Of a DNA stretch of 64,000 nucleotides, positions 1-7,706 are shown piece after piece (the first letter of the stretch is position 1; every line of letters starts with the position of its first letter). The notes beneath the pieces are model-generated. The model did not search any database. It was given only the letters and a program-made list of their open reading frames with translations, and was not told where the DNA came from. The translations under genes were made by a program, and so were the position numbers. Source of the stretch: an uncultured Flavobacteriaceae bacterium (GTDB lineage: Bacteria > Bacteroidota > Bacteroidia > Flavobacteriales > Flavobacteriaceae); NCBI GenBank assembly GCA_947489085.1, contig CANLCJ010000019.1:1-64000 (forward strand), written 5' to 3'.

Positions 1-98
1 GACTATCTCTCAAAATGCTTGTTATCAGGATTTAATAAATACAACTTAAACCTTATCCAATTTTTGTCGTGTACTTATATAAACTTATTAAAATGAAT

Positions 99-692
99 TC
101 ACAACTTAAATTCCTTTACTTCTACAACAGTACCTGTATCTAATCCTGTTATAGTAATGCCCCCTACCCGAACTCGCACCAGCCGTAATGTAGGATAGCC
201 TACGGCAGCAGTCATTTTTCGAACCTGCCTAAACTTCCCTTCGTTTAAAGTGATTGACACCCAAGACGTAGGGCCGTGACGGGCATCTCTAATTTTCTTA
301 GAGCGTTCTGGTAAATGAGGTGGTGTTTCTAATTTAAAGGCTTTACAGGGTTTTGTGGTATACGTTTTTCCATTCACGCCTATGGCAACACCTGCTTGTA
401 ACTGTTGTAATGCGCTTTCAGAAAGGTCTCCATCTAACTGCGCATAGTACTCCTTATCTACTTTTCTACTATTTACATAGTCACTCATTTTACCATCTGT
501 GGTGAGTAATAACAACCCTTCAGAGGTTTCATCTAAACGTCCTATAGCCATAACGCCCTCTGGAAAAGCATGAAATTCGCCTAAAAAACGTTTGGATTGC
601 TGTTTAGAATCGTGACTTTTAAACTGACTAAGCACTCGAAAGGGCTTGTAAATGATAAAATGACGGTGTTGCGGGGTATCAGGTACTTTCAT
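99..692 (-). CDS. rluE: 23S rRNA pseudouridine synthase, RluE/RsuA family
   Basis: The 197-residue protein lacks an S4 domain and begins directly with the catalytic fold. The motif GRLDETSEGLLLLTTDG near residue 52 holds the catalytic aspartate of the RsuA/RluB/E/F family, and the C-terminal half has FRQVRKMTAAVGYPTLRLVR, the usual family ending. Members isomerise one uridine of rRNA to pseudouridine in the cytoplasm; the length and missing S4 domain fit RluE (23S rRNA) better than RluB, RluF or RsuA. Its start overlaps the end of topB by 14 bp, so the two are probably co-transcribed. The target base is inferred from family only. Confidence 0.88.
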   Translation of the reverse strand: MKVPDTPQHRHFIIYKPFRVLSQFKSHDSKQQSKRFLGEFHAFPEGVMAIGRLDETSEGLLLLTTDGKMSDYVNSRKVDKEYYAQLDGDLSESALQQLQAGVAIGVNGKTYTTKPCKAFKLETPPHLPERSKKIRDARHGPTSWVSITLNEGKFRQVRKMTAAVGYPTLRLVRVRVGGITITGLDTGTVVEVKEFKL

Positions 693-2991
693 TGAGAATG
701 CGATGCACTAAGGCTTTTGTTGGTGTTTGTCCGTTCATTTTAGTACGCACCACTTCAAAATCGACTTTAAAATCGCAGCCCGAAGTATACGCACTACAAC
801 CATAGGCTGTTTTGCCTTTTAATACAGTACCTGTTTTACATTTGGGACAAAGTAGGCTGTCTTTTGTATGTGTAGCCGTTGTGGGGTTAAGTGCCACCTT
901 GGGTTCTAGTTTTAATTTAAAATCGGCATCCAAACGCAATAAGCCCTCTACAGGACCTGCCTCTGTTTTAAAGCCTTTTAAATTTACTGTGCTTCCTTTT
1001 TGCAACAGGCGTATAAATTGTTTTTCAGATACTTTCTTATCGCCATACTTAAAAGGCATTACAAAATTACAGCCTGTTTTGTAGGTGCTACAACCATAGG
1101 CTGTTTTGCCTTTTATAATATGGCCTTGTTTGCATTTCGGACAAGCCTCGGCTGTGATGGCTTGGGCTGCTTTTTTAGGTTTAACCTTAACTTTACCGCG
1201 TTGTTCTGCTATAGTTTTGGCGTGAGATATGTTAGCGCGTTTCGTTTCGCTACGCACTTCATACACCAATGCATCTACCATGCGCTTCATGTTTCTAATA
1301 AAGGCACTTGCACTATAAGCGCCTTTTTCGATATCTTTAAGCTGCTTTTCCCAAGAGCCTGTAAGTTCGGCCGATTTCAATAAATCGTTTTGAATGGTAT
1401 CTATCAATTGGATACCAGTTACCGTAGGCAGCACTTGCTTTTTATTGCGCTTTATATATTTTCTTTTAAACAGCGTTTCTATAATATTGGCACGCGTAGA
1501 AGGCCGCCCAATACCATTTTCTTTCATCAAGTCCCGCAATTCATCATCGTCAACCTGTTTCCCCGCAGTTTCCATAGAACGCAGTAACGAGGCTTCTGTG
1601 TATTGGCTGGGCGGTTTCGTTTCTTTTTCTAAAAATGAAGGTTCGTGTGGGCCTTTTTCGCCTTTCTCGAATGTAGGTAACACATTGGGATCTTTGTCTT
1701 TGCTATTCGGATTTTCAAACACAACGCGCCAGCCTTTATCTAAAATCTCTTTGCCCGTCGTTTTAAAAGCTACCTGTGCTGCGCTTCCTATTACGGTGGT
1801 ATTAGACACGATACAGTCGTCGTAAAACACTGCTATAAATCGCTTTACAATGATATCGTAAACTTGTTTTTGATTGTATTGCAAATTGGTCTGCATACCC
1901 GTAGGGATGATGGCATGGTGATCGGTTACCTTTTTATCATTAAAGACCTTTGCCGATTTTTTTATCTTTTGCCCCAGTAAAGGTTGGGTTAATGCGGCAT
2001 AATCGCTAAGTTTTTTTAGGATACCTGGTACTTTAGGGTAAACATCGTTAGGTAAAAACGTTGTATCGACCCTTGGATATGTCACCACTTTACGTTCGTA
2101 TAAGGCCTGTACCAATTTTAAAGTCTCATCTGCCGAAAAGCCAAATTTCGTATTACAATACACTTGCAAGCCTGTAAGGTCGAATAATTTAGGCGCATAT
2201 TCCTTGCCCTTCTTTTTGGTAATGGACTGGATTTCGAAATCACTTTCTTTAACTTTATGTGCTAAGGCTTCACCGTCTGCTTTCTTTAAAAAACGCCCCT
2301 CTTCGTAACTGAATAAAGTGTCCCGATAGAGCGTTTGCAATTCCCAATACGGTTGGGGCTTAAAATTTTCGATGTCTTTAAAGCGCTTTACCACCATCGC
2401 TAAGGTTGGGGTTTGTACCCGCCCTACAGATAATACTTGCTTATACCCGCCATGTTTTACGGTGTATAATCGGGTGGCATTCATACCTAAAAGCCAATCC
2501 CCTATGGCTCTGGAAAAGCCTGCATAGTATAAATTATCGTAATCTTTGGCATCTTTCAAGTTGTCGAAACCTTCTTTTATGGCTTCTGTGGTAAGGGAGG
2601 AAATCCATAAGCGTTCTACACGACCTTTATAGTTGGCTTCATTCATCACCCAGCGCTGTATAAGCTCTCCTTCTTGCCCTGCATCCCCACAATTAATCAC
2701 CACATCGGCTTTATCGAACAACTGCTTTACAATATTAAATTGCTTTTGAATGCCTGAATTTGAAACCACCTTAGTTTCAAATTTTTCGGGCAACATGGGC
2801 AAGTTATTTAAATCCCAACTTTTCCAATACGGTTTGTAATCATTAGGTTCTTTTAAAGTACAAAGATGCCCAAATGTATAAGTAACTGCATAGCCATTCC
2901 CTTCAAAATACCCATCGTGTTTCGTATTTGCACCTAGAACTGCCGCTATTTCACGGGCTACACTTGGCTTTTCGGCAATACATACTTTCAT
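679..2991 (-). CDS. topB: DNA topoisomerase III (type IA)
   Basis: This 770-residue type IA topoisomerase relaxes and decatenates DNA through a 5'-phosphotyrosyl intermediate. The Toprim part starts MKVCIAEKPSV (Glu7) and continues to the acidic DAGQEGE motif at about 103-109. The catalytic Tyr is about residue 305 in VVTYPRVDT, where many homologues have YPRTDT/S. Two C-terminal four-Cys zinc ribbons, both beginning CPKC, lie near 617-641 and 715-739. The start is set at the Met of MKVCIAEKP; a reading frame extends nine codons further upstream but adds nothing conserved. recQ lies upstream on the same strand, a common functional pairing because RecQ and Topo III jointly resolve recombination intermediates. 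Confidence 0.95.
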   Translation of the reverse strand: MKVCIAEKPSVAREIAAVLGANTKHDGYFEGNGYAVTYTFGHLCTLKEPNDYKPYWKSWDLNNLPMLPEKFETKVVSNSGIQKQFNIVKQLFDKADVVINCGDAGQEGELIQRWVMNEANYKGRVERLWISSLTTEAIKEGFDNLKDAKDYDNLYYAGFSRAIGDWLLGMNATRLYTVKHGGYKQVLSVGRVQTPTLAMVVKRFKDIENFKPQPYWELQTLYRDTLFSYEEGRFLKKADGEALAHKVKESDFEIQSITKKKGKEYAPKLFDLTGLQVYCNTKFGFSADETLKLVQALYERKVVTYPRVDTTFLPNDVYPKVPGILKKLSDYAALTQPLLGQKIKKSAKVFNDKKVTDHHAIIPTGMQTNLQYNQKQVYDIIVKRFIAVFYDDCIVSNTTVIGSAAQVAFKTTGKEILDKGWRVVFENPNSKDKDPNVLPTFEKGEKGPHEPSFLEKETKPPSQYTEASLLRSMETAGKQVDDDELRDLMKENGIGRPSTRANIIETLFKRKYIKRNKKQVLPTVTGIQLIDTIQNDLLKSAELTGSWEKQLKDIEKGAYSASAFIRNMKRMVDALVYEVRSETKRANISHAKTIAEQRGKVKVKPKKAAQAITAEACPKCKQGHIIKGKTAYGCSTYKTGCNFVMPFKYGDKKVSEKQFIRLLQKGSTVNLKGFKTEAGPVEGLLRLDADFKLKLEPKVALNPTTATHTKDSLLCPKCKTGTVLKGKTAYGCSAYTSGCDFKVDFEVVRTKMNGQTPTKALVHRILNEST

Positions 2992-3127
2992 TAGATATGG
3001 GTTAAAACAGCATTGCAAAATAGAACTTTTAATGCGTTTTCTAAAGTGGAATTATTACGAGTTATTAACGATCTGTTTCTAAAAAGTCTGTCATCGATTT
3101 TTAATCTTCTCTAGGTCTCTTGGCCTA

Positions 3128-3259
3128 CTAATCTTTAACAGAGATGGGCTTAAAGGTTGCTTGCATTGCTAAACGCTGAAGTAGCATCAAAAAAAAATAC
3201 GAATTGTCTCCTTTGTCATCTATCCATGTACAAACATAGAGGTCTCGCTTGTTGCTCAT
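3128..3259 (-). CDS. possible small hypothetical protein (43 aa)
   Basis: A short ATG-to-TAG frame begins 25 bp after the recQ stop on the same strand and encodes a 43-residue peptide starting MSNKRDLYVCTWIDDKGDN. No known family is recognised. Residue composition is protein-like, but the frame contains a run of nine T (nine A on the plus strand), and nothing but the frame and position supports expression. It could be a real small protein downstream of recQ, a decayed remnant, or chance. The rest of 2992-3284 has no recognisable feature. Confidence 0.25.
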   Translation of the reverse strand: MSNKRDLYVCTWIDDKGDNSYFFLMLLQRLAMQATFKPISVKD

Positions 3260-3284
3260 TTTAAAGAGGTTCTCCCGCTTTAAT

Positions 3285-5426
3285 TCACGCTTTATCCAAC
3301 ACGCTCAATGCCAATCGAATTGTAAAATAATCCATGGCTTCATTAAAATAATCGAAATAAGGCTTAAGCGTTTTAGGGGCTTCCAAAGCAACTTTGGCTT
3401 TTTGTACCGCTTCAACATCGCTTTTAGTGATAAAATCGAATATTTGTATTGCTTTTCCTGAACTGTACAGCTTGGCGATATGAGAATACACCGTGGTGAT
3501 GTTTAATTTACGCTGCATGGAGATCTCTTCTACAGACAAACCAGACTTATAAAGTTCGTAGGTAACCATGGTGGTGTCCTTTTTTTTAGGCTTTTTAAGT
3601 TTCTCTCCCATAAAACTGGTGATCTCTGCAATAAATTCATCACCGTACACTTCTAATTTGCGTTGCCCCACCCCACTAATGGTTAAAAAATCTGCAGTAC
3701 TTAAGGGCCGCTCTCGTTCTATAGCTTTTAATGTGGCATCACTAAACACCAGATAAGCAGGAATGCCCTCTTCTTGAGCAATTTTATAGCGTAATAGTCG
3801 TAAACGCTCAAATAAATCTGTGGCAGAGGTTTTAGGTTTGGCCTTAGCTCTACTCCGTTTTACACGTGTTTTCGGTGTTTTTACCGCCGCATTTATATCC
3901 TTGACTTCTACTGGTTTTGTTAGAGCAACTTGTGCTTTGTGAAACAGCACTTGCTTGGAAAATTCGGTAAGTTGCAACACGTTATGTTTATGGAACGCGA
4001 TCTCGCAAAACCCTTGGTTGATAAGTTGTATTACAAAATGCTGCCAGTGTTTCCAAGCTATATCTTTACCTATGCCAAAAGTTGGTAAATTTTGATAGCC
4101 TTTTTCTAATATTGTAGCATTTTGTGCACCTCGAAGCACATCGATTACTGTACCCGTGGCTTCTTTTTGTTTTAAACGGTATATGGCCGAAAGAATTTTT
4201 TGGGCAATAATGGTACCATCGAATACTTGTGGCGGATTGATACACACATCGCAATTGCCACAGTTCTCGGCAAGTAATTCACCAAAGTAACTCAATAGTA
4301 TTTTCCTGCGGCAGGTTGTGGCTTCTGCAAACTGTTTCATGCGGTCTAACTTGGCCACTTGAAAAGCTTCGTTAGACGCGCCGCTTGCAAAATTTCGTAA
4401 TTGTATAACATCGGCATAACTGTGAAAGAGTAAGGCGTGCGACTTTAAGCCGTCGCGCCCACCACGTCCTATTTCTTGGTAATAGCCTTCTATATTTTTG
4501 GGCATGTTATAATGAATTACCCAACGCACGTTCGATTTATCGATTCCCATACCAAAGGCTACTGTGGCACATACAATTTGCGTTTTATCGAATACAAAAT
4601 CTTCCTGAACTTTAGCGCGCTTTTGAAAATCTAAACCCGCATGATAGGCTGAGGCATTGATGGCATTTGCTTTTAATTTTTTAGCCAGCTGTTCTGTTGT
4701 TTTTCGGCTTAAACAATAAATAATACCTGAGGTATTGGGCCGTTTTTTTATGAATTTGAGTATTTGAGAAATCCTATCGTTGCCCAAACGTACTTCTAAG
4801 GCTATATTTTGTCGGTCGAACGAGGATATAAACTGCTGTGCGTGTGGGATACGCAATTGCTTTAAAATATCGTCTCTTGTGGCTTTGTCTGCTGTTGCCG
4901 TTAGGGCTATAAATGGTGTATGGGGTAAGGTGGCCTTTAAAAAGCCGAGTTGGTGGTATGAGGGTCTAAAGTCGTGCCCCCATGAGGAAATACAATGGGC
5001 CTCGTCTATTGCCACACAGCTTATATAAGTTTCTGTTAAGATGTGTTGTACGCCTGCTAAACTTTCTGGAGCTACATAGAGTAATTTGAGTTGCCCTTTA
5101 TGAACCTGCTCTATAATCTCGGTTTGGGCTTCCGGAGTTTGGCTGCTATTGTAATAGGCTGCCGAAATACCGTTAGCGTTTAAACCGTCTACCTGGTCTT
5201 TCATAAGCGCAATTAAGGGCGAAATGACTATGGTTACGCCTTTAAAGGATAAAGCTGGCAGTTGAAAACAAATGGATTTACCGCCTCCTGTAGGCATGAT
5301 AACTAAAACATCTTTTTTATTTAGCACGGCGTTAACTATAGCCTCTTGGTGTGTTCTAAAACTACTGTAACCAAAGTAGGTTTTTAAATGGGCTAATAGT
5401 TGAGGTTGGGCTGCGGTTTGAGACAT
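3285..5426 (-). CDS. recQ: ATP-dependent DNA helicase RecQ
   Basis: The 713-residue 3'-5' superfamily 2 helicase has Walker A MPTGGGKS (residues 44-51), the DEAH box (141-144) followed by CISSWGHDFR, and motif VI region YYQEIGRGGRDG. The zinc-binding segment ends CGNCDVC, followed by a winged-helix RQC region. An HRDC-like stretch (TTADFLTISGVGQRKLEVYG in most homologues, here beginning STADFLTISG) and a C-terminal helix-turn-helix-like region complete the protein. RecQ unwinds forks and recombination intermediates; topB lies downstream. It is slightly longer than the E. coli enzyme because of the extra C-terminal region, which is usual in Bacteroidota. Start ATG at 5426. Confidence 0.95.
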   Translation of the reverse strand: MSQTAAQPQLLAHLKTYFGYSSFRTHQEAIVNAVLNKKDVLVIMPTGGGKSICFQLPALSFKGVTIVISPLIALMKDQVDGLNANGISAAYYNSSQTPEAQTEIIEQVHKGQLKLLYVAPESLAGVQHILTETYISCVAIDEAHCISSWGHDFRPSYHQLGFLKATLPHTPFIALTATADKATRDDILKQLRIPHAQQFISSFDRQNIALEVRLGNDRISQILKFIKKRPNTSGIIYCLSRKTTEQLAKKLKANAINASAYHAGLDFQKRAKVQEDFVFDKTQIVCATVAFGMGIDKSNVRWVIHYNMPKNIEGYYQEIGRGGRDGLKSHALLFHSYADVIQLRNFASGASNEAFQVAKLDRMKQFAEATTCRRKILLSYFGELLAENCGNCDVCINPPQVFDGTIIAQKILSAIYRLKQKEATGTVIDVLRGAQNATILEKGYQNLPTFGIGKDIAWKHWQHFVIQLINQGFCEIAFHKHNVLQLTEFSKQVLFHKAQVALTKPVEVKDINAAVKTPKTRVKRSRAKAKPKTSATDLFERLRLLRYKIAQEEGIPAYLVFSDATLKAIERERPLSTADFLTISGVGQRKLEVYGDEFIAEITSFMGEKLKKPKKKDTTMVTYELYKSGLSVEEISMQRKLNITTVYSHIAKLYSSGKAIQIFDFITKSDVEAVQKAKVALEAPKTLKPYFDYFNEAMDYFTIRLALSVLDKA

Positions 5427-5501
5427 GCTTTGTGTATGTAAAAAGGGTACTTGTGCCGTAAAAAAAGTGCTATGGTTCTTGTCGTGCCAAGAGTTGGATT
5501 T

Positions 5502-5580
5502 GCGTTAGGGATTGAACGGTGTGTTTGAGCTCCCGACCTTAGGAGGAGCGAGTAGTGAAAGCCCGACCCTTGGGGAACGC
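5502..5580. repeat. structured intergenic element between plsC and recQ
   Basis: This non-coding stretch is much more G+C-rich than surrounding spacers. Its ends are complementary: GCGTT at 5502-5506 pairs with AACGC at 5576-5580, and AGGG next to it faces CCCT. An inner stem pairs GCTCC (5529-5533) with GGAGC (5545-5549). The pattern GCGTTAGGGATTGAA ... AGCCCGACCC ... AACGCCCC resembles an intergenic element I recall as recurring in Flavobacteriaceae genomes. Strand and function (transcript, terminator, REP-like repeat) are unknown. Confidence 0.5.
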
Positions 5581-5593
5581 CCCATTTAAAGGC

Positions 5594-6391
5594 TTACCAT
5601 TCGCGCAATTTATCTAATTCGGCTTGTGCTTTTAATTCTTTTTCGGATATTACTTTTAAAAATGAAGGGTGCTGCTCTATGGCAAATTCTATTTTTTTTA
5701 CGATTTCTTCGGTAGTTTCATTGTCGTAATCGATTTCTAAAGGGGCTTTAACCTCCATAGATTGTAGAATGTTTTTCTTTTTTATGCGTAGGCCTTTTTT
5801 ATCGAAAGATCGCCTAAAACCATCGATAACAATGGGTACTACTACGGGCTTATAGCGTTTTATAATGTGTGCTGTACCTTTACGAATGGGTTTAAATGGT
5901 GTGGTGGTGCCTTGAGGAAAGGTAATTACCCATCCATCATCTAAAGCTTTTCCTATATTGGAAATATCGCTCATACGGACTTGACGTTTAACGTCTTTAC
6001 CTTCGCTACGCCAAGTACGTTCTATACTTACAGAGCCTACGTAGGCTAGTATTTTAGGCAGTAGTCCTGCTTTCATCGTTTCTTTTGCAGCTACGTAATA
6101 CAGGTTTAATTTGGGGTTCCACAGGTAACCTACGTTTTTTATAGAGTCTACACGCCCACTTAAACTAGCGTTGAACACATGGAACATGGCGACAACGTCT
6201 GCAAAATAGGTTTGGTGATTGGATATAAATAATACGTTTGTTTCGGGCAGGTTTTTAATATGCTCGGAGCCTTCTATTTGTAATTCGTTAAACCCACGGA
6301 AACGCCTATGCGTCATGACCCCTAGTATTCTTATAAGCCACTTTTTTATAAATAGTATATGTCCGAATGGATTTCTTTTAAACAATCCCAT
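5594..6391 (-). CDS. 1-acyl-sn-glycerol-3-phosphate acyltransferase family protein
   Basis: The 265-residue PlsC-fold protein probably transfers an acyl chain to lysophosphatidate or a related lipid at the inner face of the membrane. The acceptor motif is NHQTYFAD (residues 58-65), where the His-Asp spacing is one residue longer than the textbook HX4D. The second motif is FPQGTTTP (158-165), with Gln replacing the usual Glu of FPEGTRS. It is the last gene of a minus-strand run (kinase, regulator, Nudix, acyltransferase), 49 bp after the Nudix gene. Both motif differences leave the exact substrate uncertain, although similar variants are, to my recollection, common in flavobacterial paralogues. 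Confidence 0.8.
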   Translation of the reverse strand: MGLFKRNPFGHILFIKKWLIRILGVMTHRRFRGFNELQIEGSEHIKNLPETNVLFISNHQTYFADVVAMFHVFNASLSGRVDSIKNVGYLWNPKLNLYYVAAKETMKAGLLPKILAYVGSVSIERTWRSEGKDVKRQVRMSDISNIGKALDDGWVITFPQGTTTPFKPIRKGTAHIIKRYKPVVVPIVIDGFRRSFDKKGLRIKKKNILQSMEVKAPLEIDYDNETTEEIVKKIEFAIEQHPSFLKVISEKELKAQAELDKLREW

Positions 6392-6440
6392 AAATCTCGC
6401 GTCGAAAAAATAATTAGTTGCGGCTACAAATGTAATAAAA

Positions 6441-7088
6441 CTAATGCGATACTAGTGGTTTAATAATATCTTTAACTTCGCTTAACATCATAGCGGTTGC
6501 TCCCCATACTATGTTGCCGTTTAATTGAAACGCTGGCACTTCTACTTGGGTGTTGTAAGATGTTTGTACTTGCGCGTTTTTTAAGTTTGCGTTTTTTAAA
6601 AGTGCTTCTAGTTTAACTTCTATAAGTGCTTCTACCTCGCTATCTTGTTTTATAAATTGAGGCGTGTGGGCTACATAGCCTAAATAGGGCTGTACATTAA
6701 AATTACTTGGTGGTATATATACTTTGGAGAGTTGTTTTATAACATGCATCTGTGCAATGGGCACGCCTATTTCTTCGTAAGTTTCTCGTAATGCTGTTGT
6801 TTTTAGGCTATCGTCTTCGGGTTCTCGCTTTCCGCCTGGAAAGGCTATTTGTGCAGAGTGTGCACCTTTATAGGTTTTACGCAATATTAATACCAAATTG
6901 GCGTCTTGGTTATTATCTGGATAGATTAGTGCCATAACAGCGGCTTGCTTTGCATTTTCTAACTGCGCTTTACTGTACGTGTTTTGGTTTTGGCGTGTGG
7001 GCGGTAATAGTTTAGAGTGCGATGTGCTTGCGGGCAACGGTGCTTGCTCTAGCTTTGCTATTTGTTTTATAAAGGTTTTAAAGTTCAT
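6441..7088 (-). CDS. CoA pyrophosphatase-type Nudix hydrolase
   Basis: The 215-residue protein has the Nudix box in about residues 85-109 (FPGGKRE ... RETYEEIGV), preceded by VLILRKTYKGAHSAQIAFPG, the UPF0035 signature that marks the CoA-pyrophosphatase subgroup. Such enzymes split coenzyme A or its derivatives into 4'-phosphopantetheine and 3',5'-ADP, using Mg or Mn bound by the box glutamates. It begins 12 bp after the NarL-type regulator stop and is probably co-transcribed with it. Substrate is inferred from the signature. Confidence 0.85.
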   Translation of the reverse strand: MNFKTFIKQIAKLEQAPLPASTSHSKLLPPTRQNQNTYSKAQLENAKQAAVMALIYPDNNQDANLVLILRKTYKGAHSAQIAFPGGKREPEDDSLKTTALRETYEEIGVPIAQMHVIKQLSKVYIPPSNFNVQPYLGYVAHTPQFIKQDSEVEALIEVKLEALLKNANLKNAQVQTSYNTQVEVPAFQLNGNIVWGATAMMLSEVKDIIKPLVSH

Positions 7089-7100
7089 GTTTTGCGCTAA

Positions 7101-7706
7101 TTAATGGATGTACCCAAGGTATACTGCTTTTTTTACTAAGCCTGCGGCATTAGTTACTTTTAGTTTTAAATAAATGTTTTTTTTATGTGTTTCTACAGTG
7201 TATTTACTTAAAAACAATTGGTCCGCTATTTCGCTTGTTGTGTGTTCTTTGGCTATAAGGTTTACAATGTCTTTCTCTCGCTGTGTTAGTATTGTACTGT
7301 TAAATTCTAAACTTTGTTCTGGTTTTTGGTGGGCATTGTAAAAATAGGTTTCGTTTTGTATTACAATTTTATCGATAGCTAGCAGGAGTTCTTCGGTACC
7401 AGTTTCTTTTAACACGTAGCCTTTTATGCCTTGAAAGGCTTGTATTTGCTGAAACATACTTATAACTAGTATTTTTAATGTTGGGTGTTTTTGGTTTACG
7501 GCTTGTATAAATTCTATACCGTTAATGTCTGGCATAGATATGTCTGTAATTAATAAATCTGGGGTTTGCGTATTTAAAACAGCTAGCGCGTCTCTGGCAT
7601 TAGTTAACACATTTGTTACGTTTAAGTGCGCTTGTTTAGAGAGTGTTGCTTCTAAACCTTCTAAAAACATGGTATGATCGTCTACTAATATAATATTAAT
7701 TGCCAT
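7101..7706 (-). CDS. two-component response regulator, NarL/FixJ family
   Basis: The 201-residue protein has an N-terminal receiver domain with the acidic pair DD (9-10), the phospho-acceptor Asp55 in ITDISMPD and a conserved Ser in VISM. A LuxR-type helix-turn-helix follows at about 137-198 (LTQREKDIVNLIAKEHTTSE; TVETHKKNIYLKL). It overlaps the kinase gene by 11 bp, so the two are translationally coupled and form a cognate pair. DNA targets are not known; the palindrome in the kinase promoter (9644-9665) is one candidate. Confidence 0.92.
   Translation of the reverse strand: MAINIILVDDHTMFLEGLEATLSKQAHLNVTNVLTNARDALAVLNTQTPDLLITDISMPDINGIEFIQAVNQKHPTLKILVISMFQQIQAFQGIKGYVLKETGTEELLLAIDKIVIQNETYFYNAHQKPEQSLEFNSTILTQREKDIVNLIAKEHTTSEIADQLFLSKYTVETHKKNIYLKLKVTNAAGLVKKAVYLGYIH

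Noticed and set aside
1394-1825. 143-codon plus-strand frame
   Set aside because: It lies entirely on the opposite strand of topB, with no independent signal for translation; the topB reading is clearly conserved.
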